Assembly: GCA_003565735.1 (NCBI GenBank)
Contig: PXBB01000122.1
Span: 1-32,728, forward strand
DNA: 32,728 bases
Reading direction: 5' to 3'
Source of the DNA: Bacteroidales bacterium
GTDB taxonomy: Bacteria > Bacteroidota > Bacteroidia > Bacteroidales > PXBB01
A program made the position numbers and the translations under genes. Below, piece by piece: positions 9,050-17,599 of the stretch (its first letter is position 1; every line of letters starts with the position of its first letter). The notes beneath the pieces are model-generated. The model did not search any database and had not been told where the DNA came from. It saw only the letters and a list, made by a program, of their open reading frames with translations.

Positions 9050-11566
9050 ATGAAAAAAATATTCAATACGCTTTTATTCTTTTTTTGTGCCTCCTTTATT
9101 TATGGTCAAACAGGGCTGGTCAATAACGCCCAGATAAAGATTGACCAAGATGCCTATATTAAAATACAGGGGTCGAATGCACATTATGTTCATGAAAGTG
9201 ACGGTAAAATAAAGCTGGACGGTACCTTTCAGCTTAACGGCAACTGGAGTAACCTGGCCGCTACTCCTGATATATGGCTGGGCAGCAGCGAAGGGGATGT
9301 TGAGTTTATGGGGACAGCCATACAGCATATTTATGGGAAGACCCATTTTATAAAACTGCATGTGAAAAACCAAAACGGAGTCATTTTAAATGATACACTA
9401 TTGGTTAACAACTTGTTTATTAATGATGGCCTTTTGGATGCTGATGGTAATGAGATTATGGTTTTTGGTAACTGGCTAAGCGACAATGGCGTTTTTATGT
9501 CTCATAACAATCATGTCCTTTTTGTCGGGGACATGGACCAAACAATACAAACTGATGTGGGTCAGCATTTTAACAAACTTACTATTAATAACAACCACAA
9601 ATTGCATTTTGTCAATGCTGCACATATTGCCAACCTTTATGTTACCTCCGGAAGTGGTGAAGGAATCGGTCATATTTTAGTTGCAGATTCGCTTATCTAC
9701 AATGGAACGGCAGCTCAACTTACGGGTGATGAATGGCTGCCCAACACCACCTTTGATGTGCTTATTTCAAACACCTCAACAGATGGTCTTTCACTTTCCG
9801 GCAGCAAGCAAATAGCGACAACTAATACTGTTGTTGTTGACGGGGTTTTTAATATGGGTTTGTATCAGTTGTCGGATTATGGTAATTTTTTGGCCTTATC
9901 CGGAGCCACGCTGGACACTGAACATGCAAGCGGACTGGATGGGAATCTGACAACCATTGGCATGATTGACTTAGGCAGCGCAACTAATTTTATTTATAGC
10001 GGTTCAACTGCGCAACAAACAGGAACACTATTGCCCGATGTTATTAATAACTTAACCATTGATAACGCATCCGGCGAGGTGTTGTTGACAAACACGGGAC
10101 ACACCATTATTAACGGCGACATTACAGCAACCAACGGGGGGCTTATTTTAAACCCTGAGGCCGCTTTGACCGTTAACGGGAATGTGTTGCTAAATACCGC
10201 TTCAGGCTTGGTTTTAAAATCGGATCACACAGGTACAGCATCTTTTATAGATAATGGCCAGATTTCAGGAACAGGCACTGCACTTGTTGAAAAATATTTG
10301 CGCTATGAACCATTGTCCGATGATTTCGGTCGTTATTTGTCAATGCCTGTTTTTGATGCACATACCTCCATGTTTTATGACCCTGCCAATGACGGTGTGT
10401 GGTTTTACAATACCACTCAAAGTCCACCCACATGGATGCAAATTAGTAATGACTATTTGGATGCCATGACAGGTTATGTGACCAGATTTGTTAACACTGC
10501 TTTTACCGTTGATTTAGAGGGAAGTCTTAATACCGGTCAGCAGTCGCGAACGGATCTGGCCCGTACGTCAGAAAACTTCGGATGGAACCTGATAGGCAAT
10601 CCTTATCCTTCGGCTTTAGATTTCTCAGATCCTAGTATATTATTACACAATGTGAATCCTTCAATATACTTTCGGCCTGTTGATGGGGGCTCGCCTTATG
10701 CTTTTAATAGAAATACCGGTATAGGTGTGCCTTTAGGCACAACAGGTATTATCCCGTCAATGCAGGCCTTTTGGGTTCAGGTAACGATAGGGGAGTCTGT
10801 TGGCAGTGTCACTTTTGAGAATTCTGCCAGACTACATCATATGCAATCGGCTCCTTACCAAAAAAGCAATTTGCCTTTAATTCGTTTAAGTGCCGATAAT
10901 AACATGTTTTCCGATGAGTTGGCTGTTGTGTTTATAGATCAGGCAACATCCGCTTTTGATGCACAATACGATGCCTTGAATATGGGTCCCCAAAATCCCA
11001 ACTATCCGGACTTCTTTTCTTTTTCCTCCGATAGTTTTGAGCTAAAGATTAATGCGCTGCCTTTTGATGATACCCATATTGTTGTGCCTTTAGGCTACAG
11101 CTCTAATACTTATGGGATGCATGCTATTGAAGCTTTTGACTTTGATAATATTGACGCCCATATTGACATTTATTTAGAAGACAAAGAAGCTACTGTGATG
11201 CACAACCTCAGGCAAAATCAGATGTATGCTTTTAACTATACCGACAGCTGTACTGTAAACCGTTTTGATTTACACTTTATGTATCAAACAGTAGATACTG
11301 ATGATGTTTTTGCAGAAACAGACTCAGGCAAGCACGCACAAATTTATGCTTATAACAACACCGTTTATATCAATTTTACTGAGGCTTCGGGGCAAAAATT
11401 CGAGGTGCATATTTACAATATGCTGGGCCAGCTTATTTATGCTGACAGGATACCAGATACAGGACAACTTCACCCTGTCAACTTAAATGCTGCCCGAGGA
11501 CATTATGTGGTACACCTTTACAATGACGCTTTTAACAAGGTACAAAAAGTAGCTATAAGCAGATAA
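9050..11566 (+). CDS. T9SS type A sorting-domain surface protein
   Basis: 838 residues from the ATG at 9050, where a clear signal peptide starts (MKKIFNTLLFFFCASFIYG, then Q). An in-frame ATG at 8993 would put 19 unrelated residues ahead of it and was rejected. The long middle is a repetitive beta-solenoid-like region, with recurring NNLTIDN and INGDI strands. It is followed by a segment typical of large Bacteroidota surface proteins (FGRYLSMPV, GWNLIGNPYPSALDF, MQAFWVQV). The last 75 or so residues form a T9SS C-terminal domain: an IYAYNNTVYINF strand, VHIYNMLGQLIY, and GHYVVHLYNDAFNKVQKVAIS. The protein should be secreted through the type IX system and attached to the cell surface or released. 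It lies 73 bp behind the fibre gene on the same strand and may be co-transcribed. Its function is unknown; adhesion is a guess. Confidence 0.85.
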   Translation: MKKIFNTLLFFFCASFIYGQTGLVNNAQIKIDQDAYIKIQGSNAHYVHESDGKIKLDGTFQLNGNWSNLAATPDIWLGSSEGDVEFMGTAIQHIYGKTHFIKLHVKNQNGVILNDTLLVNNLFINDGLLDADGNEIMVFGNWLSDNGVFMSHNNHVLFVGDMDQTIQTDVGQHFNKLTINNNHKLHFVNAAHIANLYVTSGSGEGIGHILVADSLIYNGTAAQLTGDEWLPNTTFDVLISNTSTDGLSLSGSKQIATTNTVVVDGVFNMGLYQLSDYGNFLALSGATLDTEHASGLDGNLTTIGMIDLGSATNFIYSGSTAQQTGTLLPDVINNLTIDNASGEVLLTNTGHTIINGDITATNGGLILNPEAALTVNGNVLLNTASGLVLKSDHTGTASFIDNGQISGTGTALVEKYLRYEPLSDDFGRYLSMPVFDAHTSMFYDPANDGVWFYNTTQSPPTWMQISNDYLDAMTGYVTRFVNTAFTVDLEGSLNTGQQSRTDLARTSENFGWNLIGNPYPSALDFSDPSILLHNVNPSIYFRPVDGGSPYAFNRNTGIGVPLGTTGIIPSMQAFWVQVTIGESVGSVTFENSARLHHMQSAPYQKSNLPLIRLSADNNMFSDELAVVFIDQATSAFDAQYDALNMGPQNPNYPDFFSFSSDSFELKINALPFDDTHIVVPLGYSSNTYGMHAIEAFDFDNIDAHIDIYLEDKEATVMHNLRQNQMYAFNYTDSCTVNRFDLHFMYQTVDTDDVFAETDSGKHAQIYAYNNTVYINFTEASGQKFEVHIYNMLGQLIYADRIPDTGQLHPVNLNAARGHYVVHLYNDAFNKVQKVAISR

Positions 11567-11569
11567 TGC

Positions 11570-12703
11570 TTACTTCTTTTGGAGTACCTTTATATGGTTT
11601 AATAGTTCTTTTGACGGGCAGATGCCTTCATCATCGCTGCTGTATGTGGGTTTTATTCTGTTTAGAAAAAACATTTTTACGGCTCCTTTGCCTTTGACTT
11701 CCATGGCGCCTCTGTGTGTGCATTCAAAAAATGGAGAAATGGCGTGGTAAGTACTTTCTGTAATATTAATTTCACCTGGCTCACTGCTGCTCTCCATACG
11801 GCTTGCCGTGTTAACAGTATCACTCCATATATCATAGGCAAATTTTTTAATACCTACAATGCCTGCAATAACATGCCCTGTGTTAATACCTATTCTGCAT
11901 TTCCAGTAGTTTATGCCTGCCTTGCTTTTTTCCTGGTAGCGCTTTTTCATGAATTCCCTTATCTCAATAGCTGCCAATGAAACATCTATTGGGTTACTTT
12001 TGTTTTCTAAGGGGATACCCCCTACGCACATATAAGCATCTCCTATGGTTTTGATCTTTTCTATGCCATACTTTGAGATGATATTGTCAAATTCGGTAAA
12101 GCAATAATTGAGCTCTTCAATAAGTTTGTCAGCGCTTATTTGTTCCGAAATTTTTGTAAAACCACTGAAATCGGTAAATAAAACCGTAGCATATTCAATA
12201 TTTTTCACATTGACATGGCCTTTTACCTTGAGTTCTTCAGCAATCTCATAGGGCAGGATGTTTTGCAGCAGTTTTTCTGATTTGTCTTTTTCTGATGTGA
12301 TGCGAAATACCAATGACTTCATCAGGGCTAAGGTAATGTCAAGGTTGTTTTTAAGCATATGGTAAAACGAAGAACGGGAAAGTGTCAAAAGCATGCCCCC
12401 ATGCGTACATGTTACTGAGGCTGTCCTGTCATTATTGCCAATAAGCGCATACTCGCCAAAAATGCCCTTATCCTCCATGATGTTTAATATGTTTTCGCCG
12501 TCGTGGATTTTAAAAAGGCCCTTTACAATTACGTACATATTTTCGGCTTTATCCCCTTTGTAAAATACAGTCTGGCCGGGAGCAATCTCCAAGGGGTTCA
12601 TTTCTAAAGCTATTTGTCTTAAAGTTTCTTCAGGTGCACCTTCAAAAATCAAAGATTTTTTTAAATAGGTCACCCTTTCATTAACCGGAATTGTTGTTTT
12701 CAT
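11570..12703 (-). CDS. Cytoplasmic adenylate cyclase with N-terminal cyclic-nucleotide-binding domain
   Basis: 377 residues with no signal peptide or membrane segment. Residues about 18-130 form a cNMP-binding (CAP_ED) domain with a phosphate-binding cassette at 82-96 (FGEYALIGNNDRTAS); R93 is the expected phosphate contact. A short linker helix (LLQNILPYEIAEEL) leads into a class III cyclase domain (about 168-348). Metal ligands are D178 (LFTDFSGFT) and D222 (IGDAYM). The base-selecting pair is the canonical adenylyl-cyclase one, K218 and D291, and the transition-state pair N298/R302 is present in VNTASR. This should make cAMP. The fused sensor could bind cAMP itself and give feedback control, or a different ligand. 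It lies 52 bp downstream of the Smr gene on the same strand, suggesting one operon. It is convergent with the T9SS protein gene, with 3 bp between stops. Confidence 0.9.
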   Translation of the reverse strand: MKTTIPVNERVTYLKKSLIFEGAPEETLRQIALEMNPLEIAPGQTVFYKGDKAENMYVIVKGLFKIHDGENILNIMEDKGIFGEYALIGNNDRTASVTCTHGGMLLTLSRSSFYHMLKNNLDITLALMKSLVFRITSEKDKSEKLLQNILPYEIAEELKVKGHVNVKNIEYATVLFTDFSGFTKISEQISADKLIEELNYCFTEFDNIISKYGIEKIKTIGDAYMCVGGIPLENKSNPIDVSLAAIEIREFMKKRYQEKSKAGINYWKCRIGINTGHVIAGIVGIKKFAYDIWSDTVNTASRMESSSEPGEINITESTYHAISPFFECTHRGAMEVKGKGAVKMFFLNRIKPTYSSDDEGICPSKELLNHIKVLQKK

Positions 12704-12755
12704 AATAATGCTGTATGTTTTTTAAGAAATTCAGGCTTGTTACAACGGGTAAATA

Positions 12756-13886
12756 TTAATACACCAAATTAAATGGAATTATCACTTCTGTAGCACCCAT
12801 GCCGTATTTTCTGAGGGGGGCATCTTGTATTTTAATACCCTTGTAACTTTCATTGATAATATGCGCTATGTTTTCTTTGAGTATGCCTTGCCCAACACCA
12901 TGAATATAGGTGATTTTTTTGAATTTATGAGCAATGGCAGCATCAAGTGTTTTAGTAAAATAGTCTATTTGCAGTTTAAGCTTGTCGTGATTGTTAAGCT
13001 CGGCAGCTCTTTCGTACAGCTGTTCGATGTGCAGGTCAACCTCTGCTATGTATGGGCTTGTAACATGCTTTGGGTCAATTTTTTCTACATGTATTTTAGG
13101 TTCCAAAAGCAATCGGATATCTCTTGCCGGTACTTCTATGATTTTCTCTTGTGCCCATGCCTCTTCAGGCCACTCCTCTGCAACAACATCTTCGAAAATG
13201 GGTGTCAAATAACAACTAAAGCCTATGATAGGGTAGAAGGTAAAAGCTTCATTTTTGAAAAGCTTACTGACCTTGAGCCGTTTTTCAATGCTTAATGGTT
13301 CTTTTACAGGCTGCTTGCGTTCGGTATAAAAAAGAAATTGAAACAGCATTTGTGCCCAGCTGGCAATATCTTTGGCAGATATCTCCTCAAGCAAGTATTT
13401 CGATGAGGCAGCTACAGCATCATAAGTAAAGGCTTTGTAAGTGTCATTTTCCATGAGAAAGCAGGTGAAAAGCACATCGTAATCTGTTTTATTGACAAGG
13501 TATAGCCTGTAAAATTGTATGTCTTTACCAGGGTCTTTAACAGGTTCAAAACATAAGTAGATCCCATTTTTTTTAAAAGATTTATCGTCCAGAAGCGCTG
13601 TTGTTATTGCCTCTTCTTCATCCGGCATGTCCTCATACTTAGGGGGTTCGTGTTTTTGTATGTTGTCCGATGTATTGGTGCTGTGGTGTTCTGTTGGGAC
13701 TTCGTAGTCATCTGGCAAGTCCACACGCCCATCAGTTCCTATTTTAATGAGCTCCTTAGGCATGACAGGTATTTCAAAACCATCTTCAATTTCAACACTC
13801 ACAAGGCCATCTTTTAGTATTTTTCTTACAATACCGTCTCTTTTTTCGCTTAAAAAACTGACTTGGTCTCCGGGTTTAAATTTCAT
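12756..13886 (-). CDS. DUF2027 / Smr-domain protein
   Basis: 376 residues. The N-terminus (1-50) is an SH3-like beta-barrel (MKFKPGDQVSFL, then GIVRKIL). A charged linker and the DUF2027 middle domain (about 95-260) follow, then a C-terminal Smr domain (about 280-376). The Smr motifs are VDLH at 283-286, corresponding to LDxH, and HGVGQGIL at 329-336. Smr domains are found at the end of MutS2 and in stand-alone proteins and can nick DNA or cleave RNA; recent work links them to ribosome rescue. The exact role of the DUF2027 form in Bacteroidota is not known to me. It precedes the cNMP-cyclase gene in a likely two-gene operon. Confidence 0.85.
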   Translation of the reverse strand: MKFKPGDQVSFLSEKRDGIVRKILKDGLVSVEIEDGFEIPVMPKELIKIGTDGRVDLPDDYEVPTEHHSTNTSDNIQKHEPPKYEDMPDEEEAITTALLDDKSFKKNGIYLCFEPVKDPGKDIQFYRLYLVNKTDYDVLFTCFLMENDTYKAFTYDAVAASSKYLLEEISAKDIASWAQMLFQFLFYTERKQPVKEPLSIEKRLKVSKLFKNEAFTFYPIIGFSCYLTPIFEDVVAEEWPEEAWAQEKIIEVPARDIRLLLEPKIHVEKIDPKHVTSPYIAEVDLHIEQLYERAAELNNHDKLKLQIDYFTKTLDAAIAHKFKKITYIHGVGQGILKENIAHIINESYKGIKIQDAPLRKYGMGATEVIIPFNLVY

Positions 13887-14137
13887 AAAATATTGTTTTT
13901 TATTTTTGTTGTTATCGGCCTGCTGTTAATATGTATAAATTTGATGCAAAAAGGCTGTCTTTGTTATACATCCGGGCTGTATTATCCATGCATTTTTTGT
14001 TTATACCGGTAAATGGTGCAGGCTCATGATTAAACACAAAAATAATGATATTTTTTTAAGTGTGTGATTTGTGGGATGATTAAGGTCATTTCTTTTGTTG
14101 GAGTGTTGCTTAAAATGATACTCCTCATTTTTTCTCT

Positions 14138-14165
14138 GTTACTCTTGCAATCGTCCAAAAGTAAC
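14138..14165. repeat. Dispersed palindromic repeat, copy 1
   Basis: GTTACTCTTG and CAAAAGTAAC flank an 8-nt spacer (CAATCGTC); the arms match at 9 of 10 positions. The same element with perfect arms and a nearly identical spacer occurs at 32556-32583. In both places a T-rich run and TCTGTTAC precede it. Confidence 0.7.
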
Positions 14166-14208
14166 CCCCCTGCCCGCAGTTCTCTACATGCCATTTGTCA
14201 TGCTGAAT

Positions 14209-14234
14209 TGCCGGAGAAGCGCTTTCCTCCGGCA
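14209..14234. repeat. Inverted repeat TGCCGGAG / CTCCGGCA
   Basis: Perfect 8-bp arms around a 10-nt loop that itself contains AGCGCT. It is a REP-like hairpin with no T-run after it, so it is not an obvious terminator. Confidence 0.6.
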
Positions 14235-14276
14235 CCGCCCGGGTTTTCTTCCAACACCTCAAAATTTATTGTAAGT

Positions 14277-14304
14277 GCCATAGTGAGCGCAGCCGAACTA
14301 TGGC
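14277..14304. repeat. Inverted repeat GCCATAGT / ACTATGGC
   Basis: Perfect 8-bp arms around a 12-nt G+C-richer loop. This is the third hairpin in a row in this gap. Confidence 0.6.
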
Positions 14305-14367
14305 CTGTCGGGCTCAAAGAAATTGTAGTTCTTGTCTTGATAATCAAAATTACACATCTTTTTTATT

Positions 14368-14375
14368 TACCTTTG
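14368..14375 (+). promoter_or_regulatory. -7 promoter element for recQ
   Basis: TACCTTTG is an exact match to TAnnTTTG, 42 bp before the recQ start. No TTG is present at the usual 19-21 bp spacing; the nearest (14337-14339) is 28 bp away. The promoter is therefore only half supported. Confidence 0.4.
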
Positions 14376-14417
14376 TGTATAATGCAGGCAAAAAAGATTA
14401 TTTTCGCTTAAGCAAGA

Positions 14418-16349
14418 ATGCACAACAAAATGGCAGAAAATATTCATAAAATATTAACTCGCTACTGGGGTTACGCTTCTTTCAGACCGCTGCAGGAGGA
14501 TATCATCAAAGCTGTTTTAGAAGGGCGCGACACTTTAGCTTTGTTGCCTACCGGCGGCGGCAAATCCATATGTTTTCAGGTGCCTGCCCTGGCTATGGAT
14601 GGCCTTTGCATCGTTGTGACGCCTCTTATTGCCCTGATGAAAGATCAGGTGGCCAACCTGCAGGAAAAAGGAATACCTGCTGTGGCTATTTATTCGGGTA
14701 TGACCTATACCGAGATAGATATCCGTTTGGATAATTGCGCTCATGGCAGTGTCAAGTTTTTGTACCTCTCTCCCGAAAGGCTGCAGACAGAGCTTTTTCA
14801 GGAACGCCTGAAGCGTATGAAAGTATGCCTGCTTGCTATTGATGAGTCGCATTGTATCTCGCAGTGGGGTTACGATTTCAGACCGCCCTACCTGAAGATT
14901 GCGGAGATAAGAGATTATATCCCCGACACCCCTGTTTTGGCACTCACGGCTACGGCAACACCTGCTGTTGTAAAAGATATCCAGGAAAAGCTGGCTTTTA
15001 AATTCGAAAATGTCTTCCAAAAAAGCTTCGAAAGGAAAAACCTTACTTATGCCATTAAAAAAGATGAGAATAAACAGCAGCGCCTTATTGATATGCTGCG
15101 TAAAGTGAAAGGCTGTGGCATCGTTTATGTACGTAACCGTAAAAAAACCAGAGAAATAGCCGCTTTGCTCGTAAAGCACAATATTTCAGCAGATTACTAT
15201 CATGCAGGGCTTGACCAGAGAATACGCGATAAAAAACAAGATGCATGGATGAAAGGGCATACCAGAATAATTGTTTCTACCAATGCTTTTGGCATGGGCA
15301 TAGACAAGCCTAATGTAAGAATAGTCATTCACCTTGACATTCCCGACTGTATAGAAGCCTATTTTCAGGAAGCCGGCAGAGGTGGCAGAGACGAAAAAAG
15401 AGCTTTTGCCATTATCCTATACAATGATGCCGACATTATGCAGCTCGACACCCATTTCAATTATTCATACCCCGAACTAAGCGAAATTAAAAGGGTTTAC
15501 AATGCCCTGGGTAATTATTACCAGTTGCCCGTTGGTAGTGGCAATAACAACTCTTTTGATTTTTTGATGACCCATTTTACTGAGCAATACAAGATGAATC
15601 CCATTATAGTATTCAGCGCTGTGAAATTTCTCGAAAAAGAAGGCTACCTGATGCTTACGGAGTCCGTATATACGCCTTCAAAAATTTACATTCCCCTTAC
15701 CAAAGAAAAATTGTATAAATTTCAGGTGGCCAACCCTTATTACGATGTTTTTCTGAAAACCCTCTTGCGTATCTATTCCGGCATGTTCGATGAGTTCATC
15801 AGAATAGATGAAGCTGATATTGCTCACAAGCTCAAACTTGAAAAAAAAGAGGTGGTCATGCTGTTGGAAAAGTTGCAAAAATACAATGTCATACACTATG
15901 AACCGCAAAAAGACAAACCCCAGATAATTTTCACCACAGAGCGTGTTGATGTCAAAGATTTACAAATATCTAAAGAAAATTATAGTGTCAGAAAAAAAAC
16001 GGCTTCTGAGCGCTTAAAAGCTGTTAAGAATTATGTGGAATCTCAAAACAAATGCCGCAGTCAAATACTGCTGGCTTATTTTGGGGAAACCGACAGCATG
16101 CGCTGTGGTACGTGCGATGTCTGTAAAGACAGAAACAAGGTAGAAGTTAATGAGATGGAGTTTAATAACATCCTCCAGATTGTCAAGCCATTACTTACAG
16201 CTCAAAAAATGACTTACAATGAATTGTTCGAAGCGGCAGCCAAGCATCCCCGCGATAAAGTGGCCAATGTGCTGCAATGGCTTATTGACAAAGAAAAAAT
16301 CCATCAGGTGGATGATATTTATTTGCTATGGACGAAAAAAGACGCCTAA
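14418..16349 (+). CDS. recQ: ATP-dependent DNA helicase RecQ
   Basis: 643-residue superfamily 2 helicase unwinding DNA 3' to 5' in recombination and repair. Motif 0 is SFRPLQEDII (Q26), Walker A is PTGGGKS (44-50), and motif II is DESH (142-145). Motif III is LTATAT (176-181), and motif VI is QEAGRGGRD (317-325). The zinc-binding Cys set is C546, C563, C566 and C569. A winged-helix-like RQC tail follows. No HRDC domain is evident after it; the protein ends soon after LLWTKKDA. That makes this a short RecQ, in contrast to E. coli RecQ, which has an HRDC. An alternative start at ATG 14430 would remove four residues. The last 22 nt overlap the downstream DNA glycosylase gene, so the two are translationally coupled. 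Confidence 0.95.
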   Translation: MHNKMAENIHKILTRYWGYASFRPLQEDIIKAVLEGRDTLALLPTGGGKSICFQVPALAMDGLCIVVTPLIALMKDQVANLQEKGIPAVAIYSGMTYTEIDIRLDNCAHGSVKFLYLSPERLQTELFQERLKRMKVCLLAIDESHCISQWGYDFRPPYLKIAEIRDYIPDTPVLALTATATPAVVKDIQEKLAFKFENVFQKSFERKNLTYAIKKDENKQQRLIDMLRKVKGCGIVYVRNRKKTREIAALLVKHNISADYYHAGLDQRIRDKKQDAWMKGHTRIIVSTNAFGMGIDKPNVRIVIHLDIPDCIEAYFQEAGRGGRDEKRAFAIILYNDADIMQLDTHFNYSYPELSEIKRVYNALGNYYQLPVGSGNNNSFDFLMTHFTEQYKMNPIIVFSAVKFLEKEGYLMLTESVYTPSKIYIPLTKEKLYKFQVANPYYDVFLKTLLRIYSGMFDEFIRIDEADIAHKLKLEKKEVVMLLEKLQKYNVIHYEPQKDKPQIIFTTERVDVKDLQISKENYSVRKKTASERLKAVKNYVESQNKCRSQILLAYFGETDSMRCGTCDVCKDRNKVEVNEMEFNNILQIVKPLLTAQKMTYNELFEAAAKHPRDKVANVLQWLIDKEKIHQVDDIYLLWTKKDA

Positions 16350-16951
16350 AAAAAATACCCCTTACTTTTTATAGGGACAGTGATGTGTTGCACCTTGCCA
16401 AAAGCTTAATAGGTGAAGTGCTGTGCACCCGCCTCAACCATACAATAACTGCCGGTATTATCACCGAAACAGAAGCCTATGCCGGTGTTAACGATAAAGC
16501 ATCTCATGCTTATGGCGGACGCCTGACAGCACGTACAGCAACCATGTATGAAGCCGGAGGCACAGCTTATGTTTACTTGTGTTACGGCATACATCATCTT
16601 TTCAATGTTGTCACTAACAAAAAAGGCATACCCGATGCTGTTTTGATAAGAGCCATTTATCCCGTTGCAGGGATAGACACCATGCTCAGAAGATCCGGCA
16701 AAAACAGCTTAAAAAAAAATGACAGCTATGGTCCCGGAAAAATTTCCAAAATGTTAGGCATTACCACAAAATTAGATGGGGCCCTGCTGGATGGCCATCA
16801 GGTTTGGATCAGTCCCACGCCTATTGATAAAAAGAACCTGAACATTAAAGCCGGTAAACGTATTGGTATTGATTATGCCGGAGCAGATGCACAACTGCCC
16901 TATAGATTTACCCTGCAAAACTGCTCTGCACTTGATGGTTTTGTTTTCTAA
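16328..16951 (+). CDS. DNA-3-methyladenine glycosylase, AAG/MPG family
   Basis: 207 residues of the alkyladenine DNA glycosylase family, which removes alkylated and deaminated purines in base excision repair. By alignment in my head to human AAG, the catalytic Glu is E49 in ITETEAYAG and the intercalating Tyr is Y51. The base-contacting residues are H60 (ASHAYGG) and Y83 (AYVYLCYG), with N93 (HLFNVV). All have the spacing of the human enzyme. It starts inside the end of recQ, a 22-bp overlap in another frame, so the two repair enzymes form a coupled unit. The next Met is at residue 73, beyond the catalytic Glu, so the start is secure. Confidence 0.92.
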   Translation: MDEKRRLKKIPLTFYRDSDVLHLAKSLIGEVLCTRLNHTITAGIITETEAYAGVNDKASHAYGGRLTARTATMYEAGGTAYVYLCYGIHHLFNVVTNKKGIPDAVLIRAIYPVAGIDTMLRRSGKNSLKKNDSYGPGKISKMLGITTKLDGALLDGHQVWISPTPIDKKNLNIKAGKRIGIDYAGADAQLPYRFTLQNCSALDGFVF

Positions 16952-17524
16952 CCTCATTATTCATAAAAGTAAACAAATAAGGTGTATAAATTTGATTATC
17001 AAGCTAAAAGCGACCAATACCATTGAAAACATTTTTTTTGTTTACTTTTTCGAGTGCTTTTACTTTAGGCCATCTGCTTCTACCGACTGGTAAAACAAAT
17101 TATTACAAACTTCGTTGCTCTCGTTTGTAATAAATGTTTAATCCGTCGGTATTCTCCATCGCCAAAGGCCACTTAACGCGTAAGTTGCAAAAGCCTAGAA
17201 ATAGTTTACTATGTCGGCGGCTTTCGATGCCTTGCATCTAACCTAAATTAAAAGCATGAATAATTCAGGCTTGGCACAAAATCTAAAGAAAATGATGTTT
17301 TTAAAAATTTTAAAATTTGGATTGATTACCAGTCTTAAATATTTTTTGTTTGCTTTTTGTTAATAATCCAGGGTGCAAGCAGGGTAGTATTTATGTTAAA
17401 AATTGTTAAAAAGCAATTCAAATAAACTGAATTATAAATTCTTGACAGCTTTGTAACCAAGGGAAAATTATGGGATATAATTATTTTTTAATTCGGTTAA
17501 CATGTGAAAAAAGTTTTCAGAATA
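16952..17524. other. Gene-free region with a long imperfect inverted repeat
   Basis: After the glycosylase gene, this stretch carries the hairpin at 17081-17151 and its weaker outward extensions, then A+T-rich sequence up to the promoter of the OmpA-like gene. No convincing coding frame or RNA gene was seen. Confidence 0.5.
17081..17151. repeat. Long imperfect inverted repeat (about 30-bp arms)
   Basis: The left arm 17081-17110 starts TACCGAC and ends TTATTACAAAC. It is nearly the reverse complement of the right arm 17123-17151, which starts GTTTGTAATAA and ends GTCGGTA. The innermost 11 bp (17100-17110 and 17123-17133) match perfectly around a 12-nt loop. Weaker similarity continues outward: CTTTAGGCCATC on the left, and GATGGCGAAAGG-like sequence on the right when read in reverse. 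It resembles a small miniature element or a REP/BIME-like hairpin. Confidence 0.65.
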
Positions 17525-17556
17525 TTTGGAAATATGTTTTAAAAAAAATATATTTG
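17525..17556 (+). promoter_or_regulatory. Bacteroidota-type promoter for the OmpA-like gene
   Basis: TTTG at 17525-17528, a 20-bp spacer, then TATATTTG at 17549-17556. Both boxes match the -33/-7 consensus exactly. The leader to the ATG at 17600 would be about 37 nt and is very A-rich, as is usual for Bacteroidota translation starts. Confidence 0.7.
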
Positions 17557-17599
17557 TTGTTATAAAAATAAAAATAAATAAACAAATAATTTATATTAT

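Larger units (their letters stand above)
13887..14417. other. Gene-free, palindrome-rich intergenic region between divergent genes
   Basis: The 531 bp between the Smr gene (minus) and recQ (plus) hold three separate inverted repeats (14138-14165, 14209-14234, 14277-14304) and a -7 promoter element for recQ (14368-14375). A 115-codon open frame starting at 14064 runs straight through these palindromes and is judged not to be a gene. Confidence 0.6.

Noticed and set aside
12825-13295. 156-codon plus-strand open frame
   Set aside because: It is antisense to the Smr-domain gene, which has clear motifs; the frame is a shadow.
14064-14411. 115-codon open frame before recQ
   Set aside because: It runs through three palindromes and has a composition unlike a protein. 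It shares SSKSN with another spurious frame at 32449 only because both overlap the same DNA repeat.
14535-15179. 214-codon minus-strand open frame
   Set aside because: It is antisense to the helicase motifs of recQ and has no domain of its own.
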